Part shown: positions 38,901-49,485 of the stretch, piece by piece
How the letters are laid out: every line of letters starts with the position of its first letter
How positions within the stretch are numbered: position 1 is the first letter of the stretch
The notes under the pieces: generated by a model
Seen by the model: the letters and a program-made list of their open reading frames with translations, nothing else
What the model was told of the DNA's origin: nothing
Databases searched by the model: none
Assembly: GCF_027172205.1 (NCBI RefSeq)
Contig: NC_070615.1
Location: forward strand, 43,260,501-43,324,500
Direction of reading: 5' to 3'
Origin: Podarcis raffonei
Lineage: Eukaryota; Chordata; Lepidosauria; Squamata; Lacertidae
Length of the DNA stretch: 64,000 nucleotides
Position numbers and translations under genes: made by a program

Positions 38901-39777
38901 AGACCAAAGGGTTCATCAGAATAAAATATCACCATGGCAATTAATTGTCTCTTACTTACCTTGGGTCAAGATGAGCAACCTTCCCATTCAGATTTGCATA
39001 ACCAAATTGATTTAGTATGGTAACCACAAGCATAGGGGCTAAAGACTGAGCTGGTTTTGTAAACAAGGCATTTGTTCCAAAAACCATGGAGGAAAGTGGT
39101 AATCTGAAATGTTAAGCAGTAATTTTAATAGACTGCAAGTGATTATTTAAATTGCAAATTGAATACTTCAGCAGAAAGTTATAGTCAAACACAGTCAAGC
39201 ATTATATATGCTGGAATGTACCACTATTAGGATTATACTCAATTCTTCAATAGTAATACTAAGAATATGTCAACTTCAGCTTTCCTCAGTTTCTCATTTT
39301 TCCAATCTTAAACTCCATTTTCTATACTTCAGCTGCACCTTTTTTTTTGTTTAAAAGTCCTTATGAAAATCCACCAACATTTTAGTGTGAATTTCTCCTA
39401 ATATATGTATTTTTGTATGCAATTTATAGGGATAATTTAATAAATTGGGGGAAATCAGGCTCCAAACTGCTCAACTCAAGGTCACTGACAAATTGTTTGG
39501 GTATTTGGGGCGGGGGAGTGTAAAGCACTCCATACACTGAAAAGTGTTATAGAATGTATCAACAATAATTCTATGTAGTGTAATGAGCATGCTGAATTGA
39601 GACTTTCCAATAATAACTGAAAAACAATTTAACATTTATTATCTACAATGAAAGTTTGCATATCATAAAAAGTAAACAAACCATGCTTACCTCCGTTTAT
39701 GTTTCTTTAAATCTGCATCAACAATATCGGCCAAAGGCAAATTAAACAGACTGAAAGAAGCTTGAACAATGACCCTA

Positions 39778-39817
<40 letters not shown>

Positions 39818-42800
39818 AGTGACTTAGATTTGAATTGCCTTGAACAAATAAGTTAAATTTGGATATTTTTAGTACCATAAAATATTTGTATAGTGAACTA
39901 CTACATAAATACATTAATAAAACAGCAAAGTTAAAAATAGGATATGAGGACCCAGAAGAATATTCATTAATTTCTAGAATCCTTAAAGTCCACTTCTGTT
40001 GAAAACTTAATCTTGGCTTTCCTCCCAAAGATCTCACTGTTAACTTGTCTCATTTTTCTAATAACACCTAAGAGATTTTTGGAGAATTAAGCAGCATATA
40101 AATCATTTAAATAAATATGTAAATAAAATAATACATTCCAGATTTGAGAAACTAGAATAAGTGGTTCCCAATAGTCTCCACTTTAGGACAATTGCCATTA
40201 CTTATAAAAAATGTAATCAGTTCCAAATCATCTGTGACCCCATCTGCCTTAAAGAATCCCCAAAGAACTACCAGTCATTTTCCTGATTAATGACATTACT
40301 GCTTGTACAGACAGTGACCATTTTTGGAGTTATGCATGCTCCACCAACGCACATTGGGGCTAGGAATGAAACCCCCCACATGCACCCAACGTAAGAGGAC
40401 TTCTGCAATGAGACCTAGTGTTGGTGCCTCCATGACCCACACTACTTGAGGACCTTGGCTCCTTTAATACGTTTTTACCTCCCCCAGTGCTCAGGCACGA
40501 CCATTTTATAACTCCACAATGCTATGATAGAATAGTGGGGGAATTAAAACAGTGGTGCTAGGTCCTAGGGCTGACATGGTTGGTGTGTAGGGGAAGAAAG
40601 GGAGAATCAAAAGGCTTTTCCTGGGCCCAGAACAGCACAGATGTGAGCAAGCCTAAGCCTAACCCTAACCCTAACCCTTGATTCCATCCATAATATGATT
40701 CCATCCATAATACATGGAGATCCTACTGAGGGGCATCTTGCTTTCCCCTCTCTCCTCTACCCCCCACCCCTGGGCCATACATGAAGTAGATCTCTCTGAA
40801 TCCTGGTCAAAATTGCCATGCTCTTAAAACTAAAGTTACTTACATGTTTGCCGTAAGATAAATAGCCAATATGTAGTAGTGTTCTGGACCTACAATAAGC
40901 ATGATAGCGGCAGCTATTGCTTCCAAGTAGAAGGAAAATAAGACCACCTTATAGTAACCAAATTTCTTCAACAAAGCTTGACTGATTAGCACAAGGCACT
41001 GAAATATAACAGAAATATTAAGCTACATTAATACAGTACTAAAACCCTGCCAAAGATACGGTAAATTATTTCTAACCAGAATGAAAGCACCACAGGATAC
41101 CCTGACCATCCAATCCTTCAAAAAGGCAACATCAGCATTACATCACCAACATTTGAAAATATGCCTTATGTCTAGATATCTCGTTTGGATATCTATTTGG
41201 ACAAATGACTGTCCAAAGGACTGGTGGATTTTTAAATTGTTAATGGAAGCTGATGCTGTTCCTTTCTTGTTGTTCTATTTGCATTCTGAAAATAGCAATA
41301 AAGTGGCATTTTAGATCGAGCCATATATATACTGTGTTGCATTGTCTGGATTTTAAGAATTATAAACCCACATCAAAATGTCACTTGCAAATACATAGCT
41401 ATTGTGCTAGCTAAACAGCTTATTCGTATATCCAGTGTAACATGCTAAGGGCCCATCTATGCGCCTCAGCTTAATGTGGCTCATGAACCCCTTGAGTCTC
41501 TTAATTCCTCCTCATCCATGTGGTGTTCTCCTCCAACTACTGCTGTCCCACACTTTATCCTCCCTTCCCTACGAAATAGATGCAGCTCTCCTATTCACAT
41601 TTTCAAAGTACAGTGGTACCTCTGGATGTGAACAGGATCCGTTCCGGAGCCCTGTTCACATCCTGAGCAGAACGCAACCCCCGTCTGTGGATCACGATTC
41701 ACCGCTTCTGCGCATGACATCATTTTGAGCGTCTGCGCGAGTGGCAAAACCCGGAAGTAACCCATTCCGTTACTTCCAGGTCGCTGTGGGACGCAATCTG
41801 AAAATATTTAACCCGAAACTACTTTAACCCGACGTATGACTGTATAGGGAATCTCCGAATTTAGTGAGGGGGAAATGTGGAAGAGAAGAACAGAGGAAAA
41901 AACAGTACTAATGAATAGGAAAAAATGAAAGGAAATCAGTAAGTAAAATGTTGCCCTCTAACCTGAATAGTAAAGAGGCCATTTGTTATTAAATTCCCCT
42001 GCCCTCGAGAGGCCAGCCTTATCATTTGAGAACTACTGCTCCAGGTTCAACACCATAGATTTACCTGGCTTTCAGAAAATGTGATCCCTCACAATTCTTA
42101 ATCCCATAATTGTTCTTATAGGTTTTTACCAACTTTTTTTTTTTTTTTTACAAAAGTACCAAAAAGTAAACACACACATACTGAAGAGCCAGCTTCCCCT
42201 TTAGTCAAACCGTATGTGCATCAGTTGAATTCCTTTGGGAGAAATCAGTAGCACCAAAGGTTAGTTTTGCAGTATAAAGGTTTTCTGCAAGCTAATGCAT
42301 AATTATTCTTGGCAATCAGTGTAAGCAAATAAATCTGCTGAGAACCAGCATATTTTCGTCTTAAGAGAAAAGAACAAAAGGTTTCTCTGCCTACCTGAGG
42401 ACAAATAAAACCTGCCCCATACATGATACTTCTGATAGATGATGATAGAACGTCCTTAGGGATGAGGTTATCTGCAAAGATCATCATGAAATTGTTGCAG
42501 AAGGCCAAGTGGAAGACTTGAAAGAAGTTCATGGTCACAAAAAGCAAAAAGTTTTTCTGAGTCATGATCTGTTTTGTCAACAAAATCACAGAGGACCAAG
42601 AGAGAGAGCTCTCAGCATTTTCCTCAAATTCCTCCATTAGAGTTTCTTTTTGTTCATACTGAGTGGTGCTATACATTCCAGTGTAGCACATGCAAGCAGT
42701 GGCAACTGCTCCTACCAGAACAGCAAATGCTTGAAAATAGGTGAAGTTCTCCATGTTATCTGAAATTAAGCCACAGAAAAGGATGCTGGTGGAGCCAACC

Positions 42801-43680
42801 AAGCTTGCCACTTGATTATACTTAATAAGCTGGAGCCTATTTTCATGTCTAGTTGAAATTTCTGCAAAGAGGGCACACTGTGCTAGCAAGACGAACGTAA
42901 GCAGGCCATCGAAAGCGCACAAAGCAACGATAAGATGAAGTCCGCTAAGCCAGTCACCTTCTTCATATTGTTTCCAAGGAAACCAAGGAAGAAGAAAGGC
43001 CAAAGCATACAAGGGAGCTCCATACAAAATGGAAAACTGACGCCTGGAGCAGCATGGCACTTTGGAGTTGTCTTGAATATAGCCAAAGAGAGGGTCGTTA
43101 ATGGCATTCCAGATCATAAAAACAACCTGAGTAAAATAATAATAAAAAAGCACACCAGTTTATTTATTTGCACCACTTTTCATGGCTCAGCAGAAATCAC
43201 ATAGCAGCTTGTACAACTGAAAACATATCGTATCAATAAAAATATAACATGGATTATAAAATGGAAAATGTTTAAAATCAGTAAATGAATGACAAATCGA
43301 CACTAGTAACGTAAAGAAAAGGAAACGTGATTGGAACGGGGGCAATTTAAAACTCAGGAGAAAATGTTGCACTCATTCTATTTGTCTCTTAACCTTCATC
43401 CAAGAAGCTTGGATATCCCTCACTCCTTTTGCCTTTACTACAAGCCTAACTTAGGTTAAGAGATAACGGCCAGTCCAAGATCACCCAATGAGCTTTATTC
43501 TTGAGTTGAGTAGAGATGGGAAACTGGGGCTTAGGGATGCCTAAGAAAATAATTTTCTAGTGTCTGTGCTGATGGCAGCTGCCAAGGAGAACTTCCACAA
43601 AAATTAAGCTGTGGGTGTGGGTGTGTACCATCCTGTTTGCTGCATTTGCACCTATAATTAAAAACACTGATTCTAAACAC

Positions 43681-43721
<41 letters not shown>

Positions 43722-46700
43722 TATTTATTTATACCCCACCTTTTTCCTTGACATGGACTCAAGGTGGCTTATAGATAAAAATAAGAACTAAAAACATAGA
43801 AAAACAACTATCAATACACCTATACAGACACAGACAGTGTTAGAAACTAAGATATGAAAGCTAGGCGCTGAATGGCACCTTAAACCTAGGTTATGGGAAC
43901 TGCAATGGAGTGTCTAGACAAATTATTTAGTAACAAGAATACAAAGCTGAAAATGAATGAACTGCAGCTAAAATCTTAAATTCATTTTTCACATGGTCTA
44001 GTCCTCATCTTAAGACTGGGGGGGGAGCCGCATTTCCCCTGCCCACCCCCCTTATAGTCTTATGAGAGAGTCCCTTCCGCAGTCTTCAGAGTGGCTGGAA
44101 GTTGGAAGGCAGAATAAAGGTCCTCCTTTCCTTCCAGCAGTGGTAGTTTTAATCTGAACTCTTGGGCACAGTACTGTGCCTAGAGCTCAGAAACTGCTCA
44201 CATTAATGAAATTCCGTTGCAAAACATGCCTGGAATAATGGGAGTTTCAAATGCTGCACAGAGAGACATCCCCATGCACCCACTGTACAATTAAGTACAA
44301 TAAAAACAGCATAGCACCAGCCCTTTCATTAAAAGCAGTCAGTTCGCAAAAACATGTTGGAACAGGAAAGTCTTCACCTGTTGACAGAAGAACAAGGAGA
44401 GAGCCAGTCTAACTTCTCTAGGGAGGGAGTTTTAAAGTCTGGGAGAAGCCACCAAGAAGGCCCTCTCCCATATCCCTAATTTACATTGAAATACATTATG
44501 AATAAAGTACTGGAAATAGGAAAAGTACCAGAAACTTGGAAAGGGGGCTATATCACCTTGATACCTAAACATGACAAAATTTCGCCTGATTTCATTGCTA
44601 AACTGTGATTATACAATGTTTGCAGCAATACCGGCCAACAGGCTTAAAAAAATTATGAGCGATCTAATACATGAGGACCAAGGAGTCTTTCTTCCTGGCA
44701 GACGGTTAAAAGACAATGTTAGAAATATAATTAACTTAATAGAATACTTAGAAGTACAAAACGAAAAACAGGCAGCGTTGATATTCTTAGATACGGAGAA
44801 AGCGTTTGACAACATGACTTGGCTATTTATGAAAAGCGTTTTGAGGGAAGTGGACCTGGGGGAAACCTTCCTAAAGGCCATAGAAGCAATATATACTGAA
44901 CAATGTGCAAATATTATTGTAAATAATACAACAACTGATGGGTGTGTAGGGTTATTAAAGGAAGCATACAAGGATTCCTGTTGTCTCCATTATTGTTTAT
45001 TTTGATTTTGAAGGTATTCGCACAAAATATAAGGAATAATGACAAAATAAGGGGCATAAGAGTGGACCAACAAAATTACAAGTTAAAAGCATATGTTGAT
45101 GGGTGTTTTCTTGACCCTGGAAAACCCACTGAAAAATGTACCAGTGGTACACAAGGAAATACAGTGGTACCTCGGGTTACATACGCTTCAGGTTACAGAC
45201 TCTGCTAACCCAGAAATATTACCTCAGGTTAAGAACTTTGCTTCAGGATGAGAACAGAAATTGTGTTCTGGCAGTGTGGCAGCAGCAGGAGGCCCCATTA
45301 GCTAAAGTGGTGCTTCAGGTTAAGAACAGTTTCAGGTTAAGAACAGACCTCCGGAACGAATTAAGTACTTAACCCGAGGTACCACTGTACAATGAAAACA
45401 TTTGTATGTATCTTTCAAAGGTACATATATAACTATATAAAAATACAATTACCGTATTTTTTGCTCTATAAGACACACACCAGACCATAAGATGCACCTA
45501 GTTTTTGGAGGAAGAAAACAAGAAAAAAATATTCTGAATCCCAGAAGCCAGAACAGCAAGAGGGATCACTGTGCAGTGAAAGCAGCGATCCCTCTTGCTG
45601 TTCTGGTTTCTGGGATAGCTGCACAGCCTGCATTCGCTCCGTAAGACGCACACACATTTCCCCTTACTTTTTAGGAGGGAAAAAGTGAGTTTTATAGAGC
45701 AAAAAATACGGTACCTAAAACAGCAGCATTAAATAAAATTCCAACTAAAATTTATAATTTATTAACCACATTCCTCATATGTCGCAAGGCAATGTCGGTA
45801 ATCGTTTATATATTTTTATATTTTTTTAATCATAAACATATGTACAAGGTGTTATGTATTCAGTGATCTGTGTTTGTCTGAGCTGGAGTTTTGGACTAAG
45901 GATTTTGAGCCCCCGTGTTCTGATTCAATACATGATATCCAATCACAGAACATTTCAGGATCCACCAGTTGCACTGAGACTCAACCCGGCTGTAGTACCA
46001 ATCCGCATGAAGGCTTGGCGTGTGCCATTCGCCCTGAAGCCCAAGATGGATGCAGAGCTGGATCACCTCATCCAACAAGGGCTCCTTGAGCCAGTTCTGC
46101 ACACTTGATGGGAGACCCCAATTGTCATTCCCCTTAAGTGCACCCTCAACAAGGCATATCAACAATTCTCGGCTGACGAGGCCACCTCTGAGGCCCACAC
46201 CACTGAATACATAACACAAACTAACACATAAACCATACAAACAGTAATGAATTACAGTAGTGTCCTTGATTTCTTTTAGGAAAGCCATAAAACTTTTATT
46301 TTCCAACCAGCTTTTCATTTAGTCAAATTAGGATAGCTAGTATCCTGAGCTGGCATTGAGGGAGCAGACAGTGGTGTTTTATATGGTTTAATCTGCTGCT
46401 GGTTTGTTTTTATTGATTAAAGTAACGTATTCATTTCAATTGCGCTGGTAATTATTAGTGGTTTCATTGTTTTGCTGTGACTTTTTTACTTTATGCTGCC
46501 TTGGGAGGACTTGAAAAGCAGTATAGAAATTGCTTACATTAAATAAAAGATACTGCTAATTCTGTATTCAAAATAATGACCTGGGAAACACCCAAAAACA
46601 ACAGAAAAACTAATGTTGACATTGACTGTACCTGTGCTTGATGGAATGCTGATTCAGATATCTTGTATTTGTTTAAAAAGAGTTTAACATAATAAAAATT

Positions 46701-46784
46701 AAAGATGCTGTTCATCATCCCAGCACCTAAAGTTGTCATTGAGTATGCCAGGGCATTTGGATGAATTCTTGAAAAAAACTTCAT
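35868..46784 (-). CDS. MFSD13B: MFSD13B, major facilitator superfamily TMEM180-like protein (6 coding exons)
   Basis: Coding exons on the minus strand are 46784-46632, 43126-42395, 40998-40844, 39774-39691, 39103-38960 and 35991-35868. Phases fit and give 463 residues plus stop. Hallmarks shared with human MFSD13A/TMEM180 are FYYVKLFLNKYKISESAF, the WNAINDPLFGYIQD loop (about 56-69), FLLFVTMNFFQVFH and a C-terminal FYMICLVPLCIAVIQILTW helix. Repeated hydrophobic segments indicate about 11-12 membrane helices. The family is of unknown transport function. The position between METTL9/IGSF6 and CDR2 favours the B paralogue. A possible untranslated-exon acceptor (CCTCCTAG) lies just upstream of the start, near 46813. 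The human copy is recorded as a pseudogene, whereas this one appears intact. Confidence 0.9.
36376..37178 (+). mobile_element. Tc1/mariner-type MITE split by another MITE
   Basis: Left end CAGTGGTACCTCAGGTTAAG, right end TAACCCGAGGTACCACTG, TA on both sides. It is interrupted at 36402-36979 by a different MITE; the halves join at a TTAATTCG target. Confidence 0.88.
36402..36979 (+). mobile_element. Second-family MITE (CCGTATTTTTTGCTC type), nested
   Basis: Left end CAGTATTTTTTGCTCCATAA, right end TTATAGAGCAAAAAATACGG. The inside holds two related arms: CATGGATCCACATGGATCCT occurs at about 36633 and again at 36779. Confidence 0.82.
37180..38565. other. MFSD13B intron 5, part, no gene
   Basis: Contains a worn inverted-repeat sequence (37190-37360) and a G homopolymer of about 15 at 37732-37747. 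Confidence 0.45.
38566..38676 (+). mobile_element. Palindromic MITE, partial
   Basis: GACTACAATTCCCATCATCC and GATCATGGGAGTTGTAGGCC form the arms. Close relative of 21166 but left-truncated. Confidence 0.7.
38960..39103 (-). CDS. MFSD13B: MFSD13B coding exon 5
   Basis: Encodes residues 375-422, including the conserved SSMVFGTNALFTKPAQSLAP block that parallels [20 protein letters not shown] in TMEM180. Acceptor TTTCAG|ATTA, donor CAAG|GTAAGT. Confidence 0.9.
39691..39774 (-). CDS. MFSD13B: MFSD13B coding exon 4
   Basis: Encodes residues 347-374 (VIVQASFSLFNLPLADIVD then DLKKHKR) and part of codon 375. The matching block in human TMEM180 is LVVTDLVDEDLVLNHRK. Its acceptor AG is directly preceded by a CTTT microsatellite. 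Donor GGAG|GTAAGC. Confidence 0.88.
39777..39817 (+). repeat. AAAG microsatellite at an MFSD13B acceptor
   Basis: About ten AAAG units on the plus strand, read as CTTT on the coding strand, ending directly at the acceptor AG of exon 4. Confidence 0.95.
40650..40678 (+). repeat. Short interstitial telomere-like repeat
   Basis: CCTAACCCTAACCCTAACCC: three to four CCTAAC units preceded by two AGCCTA variants, in MFSD13B intron 3 context. Confidence 0.75.
40844..40998 (-). CDS. MFSD13B: MFSD13B coding exon 3
   Basis: Encodes residues 296-346 and two bases of Met347 (CLVLISQALLKKFGYYK onward). It aligns with the region of TMEM180 after LSYVAPHL. Acceptor ATTTCAG|TGCC, donor ACAT|GTAAGT. Confidence 0.88.
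41611..41842 (+). mobile_element. Tc1/mariner-type MITE, divergent
   Basis: Termini CAGTGGTACCTCTGGATGTG and GACGTATGACTG flanked by TA, with CCGTTCCGGAGCCCTGTTC inside. In MFSD13B intron 2. Confidence 0.75.
42395..43126 (-). CDS. MFSD13B: MFSD13B coding exon 2 (large)
   Basis: A 732-base exon encoding residues 52-295, with several hydrophobic helices, the NDPLFGYIQD loop and an acidic cytoplasmic loop (LMEEFEENAESS). Acceptor TTACTCAG|GTTG, donor CTCAG|GTAGGC, phase 0 at both ends. Confidence 0.93.
43681..44480 (-). mobile_element. L2/CR1-group LINE 3' end, antisense, split
   Basis: Starts with a TAA repeat (about 43681-43722) and TTTATACCCCACC; resumes after the hAT-like element with GGAAAGTCTTCACCTG and GAAGGCCCTCTCCC. 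Confidence 0.65.
43835..44256 (-). mobile_element. hAT-like non-autonomous element, about 422 bp
   Basis: Second full copy of the 29043 family (CAGTGTTAGAAACTAAG to GTTTCAAATGCTG), reversed, inserted in an L2/CR1-type LINE. CACAGA occurs directly on both sides; a clean 8-bp duplication is not visible. Confidence 0.82.
44480..45160 (+). mobile_element. L1 LINE fragment (reverse transcriptase region)
   Basis: An open stretch carries L1-type RT blocks: RLISLLNCDYTMFAAIPANR, LIHEDQGVFLPGR and FLDTEKAFDNMTW. A frame change near 44960 leads to RT block IKGSIQGFLLSPLLF, and the catalytic YADD is YVDG near 45088. It is 5' and 3' truncated and dead. Its 3' side is cut by a Tc1/mariner-type MITE at 45162. 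Confidence 0.8.
45162..45387 (-). mobile_element. Tc1/mariner-type MITE abutting an L1 fragment
   Basis: Termini CAGTGGTACCTCGGGTTAC and TAACCCGAGGTACCACTG, flanked by TA. Same family as 12511, reverse orientation. Confidence 0.9.
45452..45711 (+). mobile_element. Second-family MITE, 260 bp, TA duplication
   Basis: Termini CCGTATTTTTTGCTCTATAA and TTATAGAGCAAAAAATACGG form a perfect 20-bp inverted repeat, flanked by TA. A second hairpin inside pairs CCAGAACAGCAAGAGGGATC with its complement. Confidence 0.92.
45849..46217 (+). mobile_element. Ty3/gypsy LTR-retrotransposon pol fragment (fossil)
   Basis: A broken scrap of a Ty3/gypsy-type pol region, recognisable from an RT-upstream signature (MDAELDHLIQQGLLEPV). 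The piece is bracketed by a perfect 17-bp inverted repeat, 45849-45865 and 46201-46217. No LTR pair, gag or other pol domain is visible. It is short and degraded, so it is probably an old insertion. Confidence 0.6.
46380..46552 (+). mobile_element. L2/CR1-group LINE 3' end, sense
   Basis: T-rich tract followed by CTTTATGCTGCCTTGGGAGG and GAAAAGCAGTATAGAAATTG, the LINE terminal pattern. Confidence 0.55.
46632..46784 (-). CDS. MFSD13B: MFSD13B coding exon 1
   Basis: Encodes residues 1-51 from the ATG at 46784-46782. It covers the first membrane helix and the KYKISESAFHQAQ motif. Donor CACAG|GTACAG, phase 0. Confidence 0.88.
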
Positions 46785-47139
46785 TTTTCCACGGTGGTTT
46801 TTTTCTTCCCCTAGGAGGTAAATAATAATATGATAAAACAGTTACAGGCTGTTACAGTTCCAATGGAGAGTTTATGCCTTCAGATACTGTATAGATTTTT
46901 GTAGTTTCATTCCAATTAAAAGTTGGATAATTTTGTGGCATTTGCCTATCTGTGCAATGTTTGTAGGACTGTGAGGAGGAAAACAGCAAACAACGAAATC
47001 ACAATACTGGAAGTAACACTACAGTACCAGTATATGGCACATGACTGGACACTTTATTATAGGAAACAGAAAGGCAAATTGCAGATTATCTAAAGCATTT
47101 ACATAGAACAACAGAATTTTAGAGTTGGAAATCAGCTTG

Positions 47140-47420
47140 CAGATCATATACCTCAAGCCCGCTGCTCATCTTAAATGACTTGAAAAGGAAATTAGACAAA
47201 TCCATAGCAGATAAGCCTCTGGGTAACTACAGGCTATGTGCTACCTCCATTGTCTCTGTGTAAATACTAGTGCTGGGAATCCCAAGTGGAGAGAGTACTG
47301 CTGTATTCAAGTCCTCTTTGGAAGCTTCCCAGAGACATTTGGTTGGCCACTGTGAGAACAAGATGCTGGACTAAATGGGCCTTTGGTCGGATCCAGCAGG
47401 GCTCTTTTGTTCAGTTTAAC
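47140..47420 (+). repeat. Unclassified interspersed repeat
   Basis: CATTTGGTTGGCCACTGTGA, AGATGCTGGACTAAATGGGC and GGATCCAGCAGGGCTCTT form a sequence very common in squamates; it may be a LINE 3' region. Confidence 0.6.
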
Positions 47421-47456
47421 TACAGCGTCACAGACAAATGGCTATGCTTCAGGGAT

Positions 47457-47560
47457 AGAGGACCCAAAGACCTCCAGATGTTAGAGAGCAACTCTCATTA
47501 TCATTGACCATGGTCCAGCCAGCTAAAGCAATTGGGAGTAGTCAAACAACTTGTGGAGAG
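47457..47560 (+). mobile_element. Decayed palindromic MITE
   Basis: CCTCCAGATGTTAGAGAGC and CAACTCTCATTATCATTGAC recall the left arm of the 21166 family; the right arm is worn. Confidence 0.45.
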
Positions 47561-49060
47561 TCTATCCCAGTTCCGCTGCTGAATAGTTGTACCTAATAAA
47601 CTGAAACACTTTTGTGTGATCTGCTGCTGTATGGAAGAGGGTTTTCAATTTTTATTTGCAAATTCAACTGTGAGCATTACCACATTTCCAATGCAGCTTT
47701 AAGAGGGAAGTCACTGTTAGATATGATTCATATTTTGAGTCTATTAACCACAATTTTGTAAAAAATAAGAAATGCCCTTTAGGAATAATTCTGTCATGAG
47801 ATGGATATGTATAAGCCTGCACACAAGGAGTGAGCAGAAGGAAGGTACAAGGCAAAATTAAAGTGATGGAATATATACATAGTATTTTTTAAATCTTAAG
47901 CTTTACATTTATTTGGTTTTTTGCAGTTGCCAGAATTTCAATATTTTGAAAGTTACAAAGATGAACACTCCAAATCTAGTAAAAAAAAACCCTATTTTTA
48001 TTTTTGCTAGTTAATATCCATAAATGCAAAATGCCTTCCATGGATCAAGATGAATATTGTCGGAGTGACAATGAATACTGTACGATTAGTGGCTTCGCAT
48101 GATCCACAAGAGGGCAACATTTTCTCATCTATTTATCCTTGTCTCACATTGTAATAAATATTTTGCCCTCACAGCTTCCACTTTACAATTGACAAGAACA
48201 GGATCAAACCCTTCTATCCCATATCTATGTAGTTAAATGCTTTCTGGTGGTAGTTTCTTCAGTAATGTCTCCCAGTAAAAAAAAAAATCATGGAAGGTGA
48301 AACTAAAAGGGGAACACCTCTCCCTCTCTCTCACACCACCTATCTGGGTCAGTGGGTGGGGGAGAAGATGGAGTAAGAATATATATATTTTTAGGATACT
48401 GTAACAAAAACTGGGATACTGAATCCACCTGAACCATAAAACAAATTGTTAGAAATGCTTGAACAGAATGGTGAAACAGCAATCTAAAAACTGTTAATCA
48501 GATGGCAAAGGTGACCTTTATCAATATTTAGCTCCAACAGATGAAGTAGACATATAATGACATTGATTAAAGTAAATCGATTCCTCCATTTAAACAGATG
48601 CCTGAGGTAAGCATGAATGGCATTATAATCAACACAAGGAACAGTGAGCACTAGTCAGGTTTTCTCTGTAACCTCCATTATGCTCAAACTCTGTCTGTTG
48701 GTGATGCCACAGTATGTATTGTATAAAACAAGGGCTTGTATTAAAAGTATGAATAGCAGAAGCCTCCAATGTCACTGGAAAGATGAAGGAACTCTACTTA
48801 AAGCTATTTACATACGGCAGAAAAGTCCTGAATAGTTCAAATAATTTCATCAGGAAAAAGCAATTTAAATATAAAAACAGAAGAATGGAATTATTTGAAG
48901 GTGACCTCTAATCCAGTAAAAGCTTATGATTCAAACACATTTCCAAGCTTTTGAAATGCCAATTTTTTTGTTGCTGTTTCTGCTGTAAGGAGGCGTGGCT
49001 GCCCCCTCTCAGAATGAAAACCTTTCATAATAACCTTTAAATACAGGGGCGGCGGGAGCT

Positions 49061-49172
49061 GCGGCCCTTCAGAAACTGTTGGGACTCCAGCTCCTCCATC
49101 AATCCCAACCAGCACAGCCAATGGTCAGGAATTATGGGAACTGTAATCAAACAACACCTGAAGGTACAAAGG
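49061..49172 (+). mobile_element. Decayed palindromic MITE
   Basis: GGACTCCAGCTCCTCCATC and GGAATTATGGGAACTGTAATC are worn arms of the same family. Confidence 0.5.
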
Positions 49173-49384
49173 TTGCCCATTAATAGCTGCATACAAGAGG
49201 AAAGCTTGACAGGTGCAGCTTGTGCTGCTGTGATTCCCTGTTCTACTCAATTATCAAAGATACAGGAGGCCCTTCTCTCCTCCTCCTTTAATATACTCAG
49301 ATTCACAAGCTGTCTCTAACAAAAGGGACAGTTGTTTTATGACTCTCGCAGTACCTTAAAACTTAACATTTATTGTAGCAGCAG

Positions 49385-49485
49385 TGAACACAAGAACTGC
49401 TGCGTCAGGCCAATGGCCCATCTAGTCCAGGATCCTGTTTCTCACAGTGGCCCACCAGACGCCTGTGGGAAGACCCCAAACACCT
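49385..49485 (-). repeat. Unclassified interspersed repeat, antisense
   Basis: CAATGGCCCATCTAGTCCAG and CACAGTGGCCCACCAGACGC; reverse of the 47140 family. Confidence 0.6.

Noticed and set aside
43681-43722. CRISPR-like or tandem array
   Set aside because: It is a plain TAA microsatellite forming the tail of a LINE; no spacer structure occurs anywhere in the window.
44571-45005. A 144-codon plus-strand open frame
   Set aside because: It is an L1 reverse-transcriptase remnant with a frame change and an altered catalytic motif.
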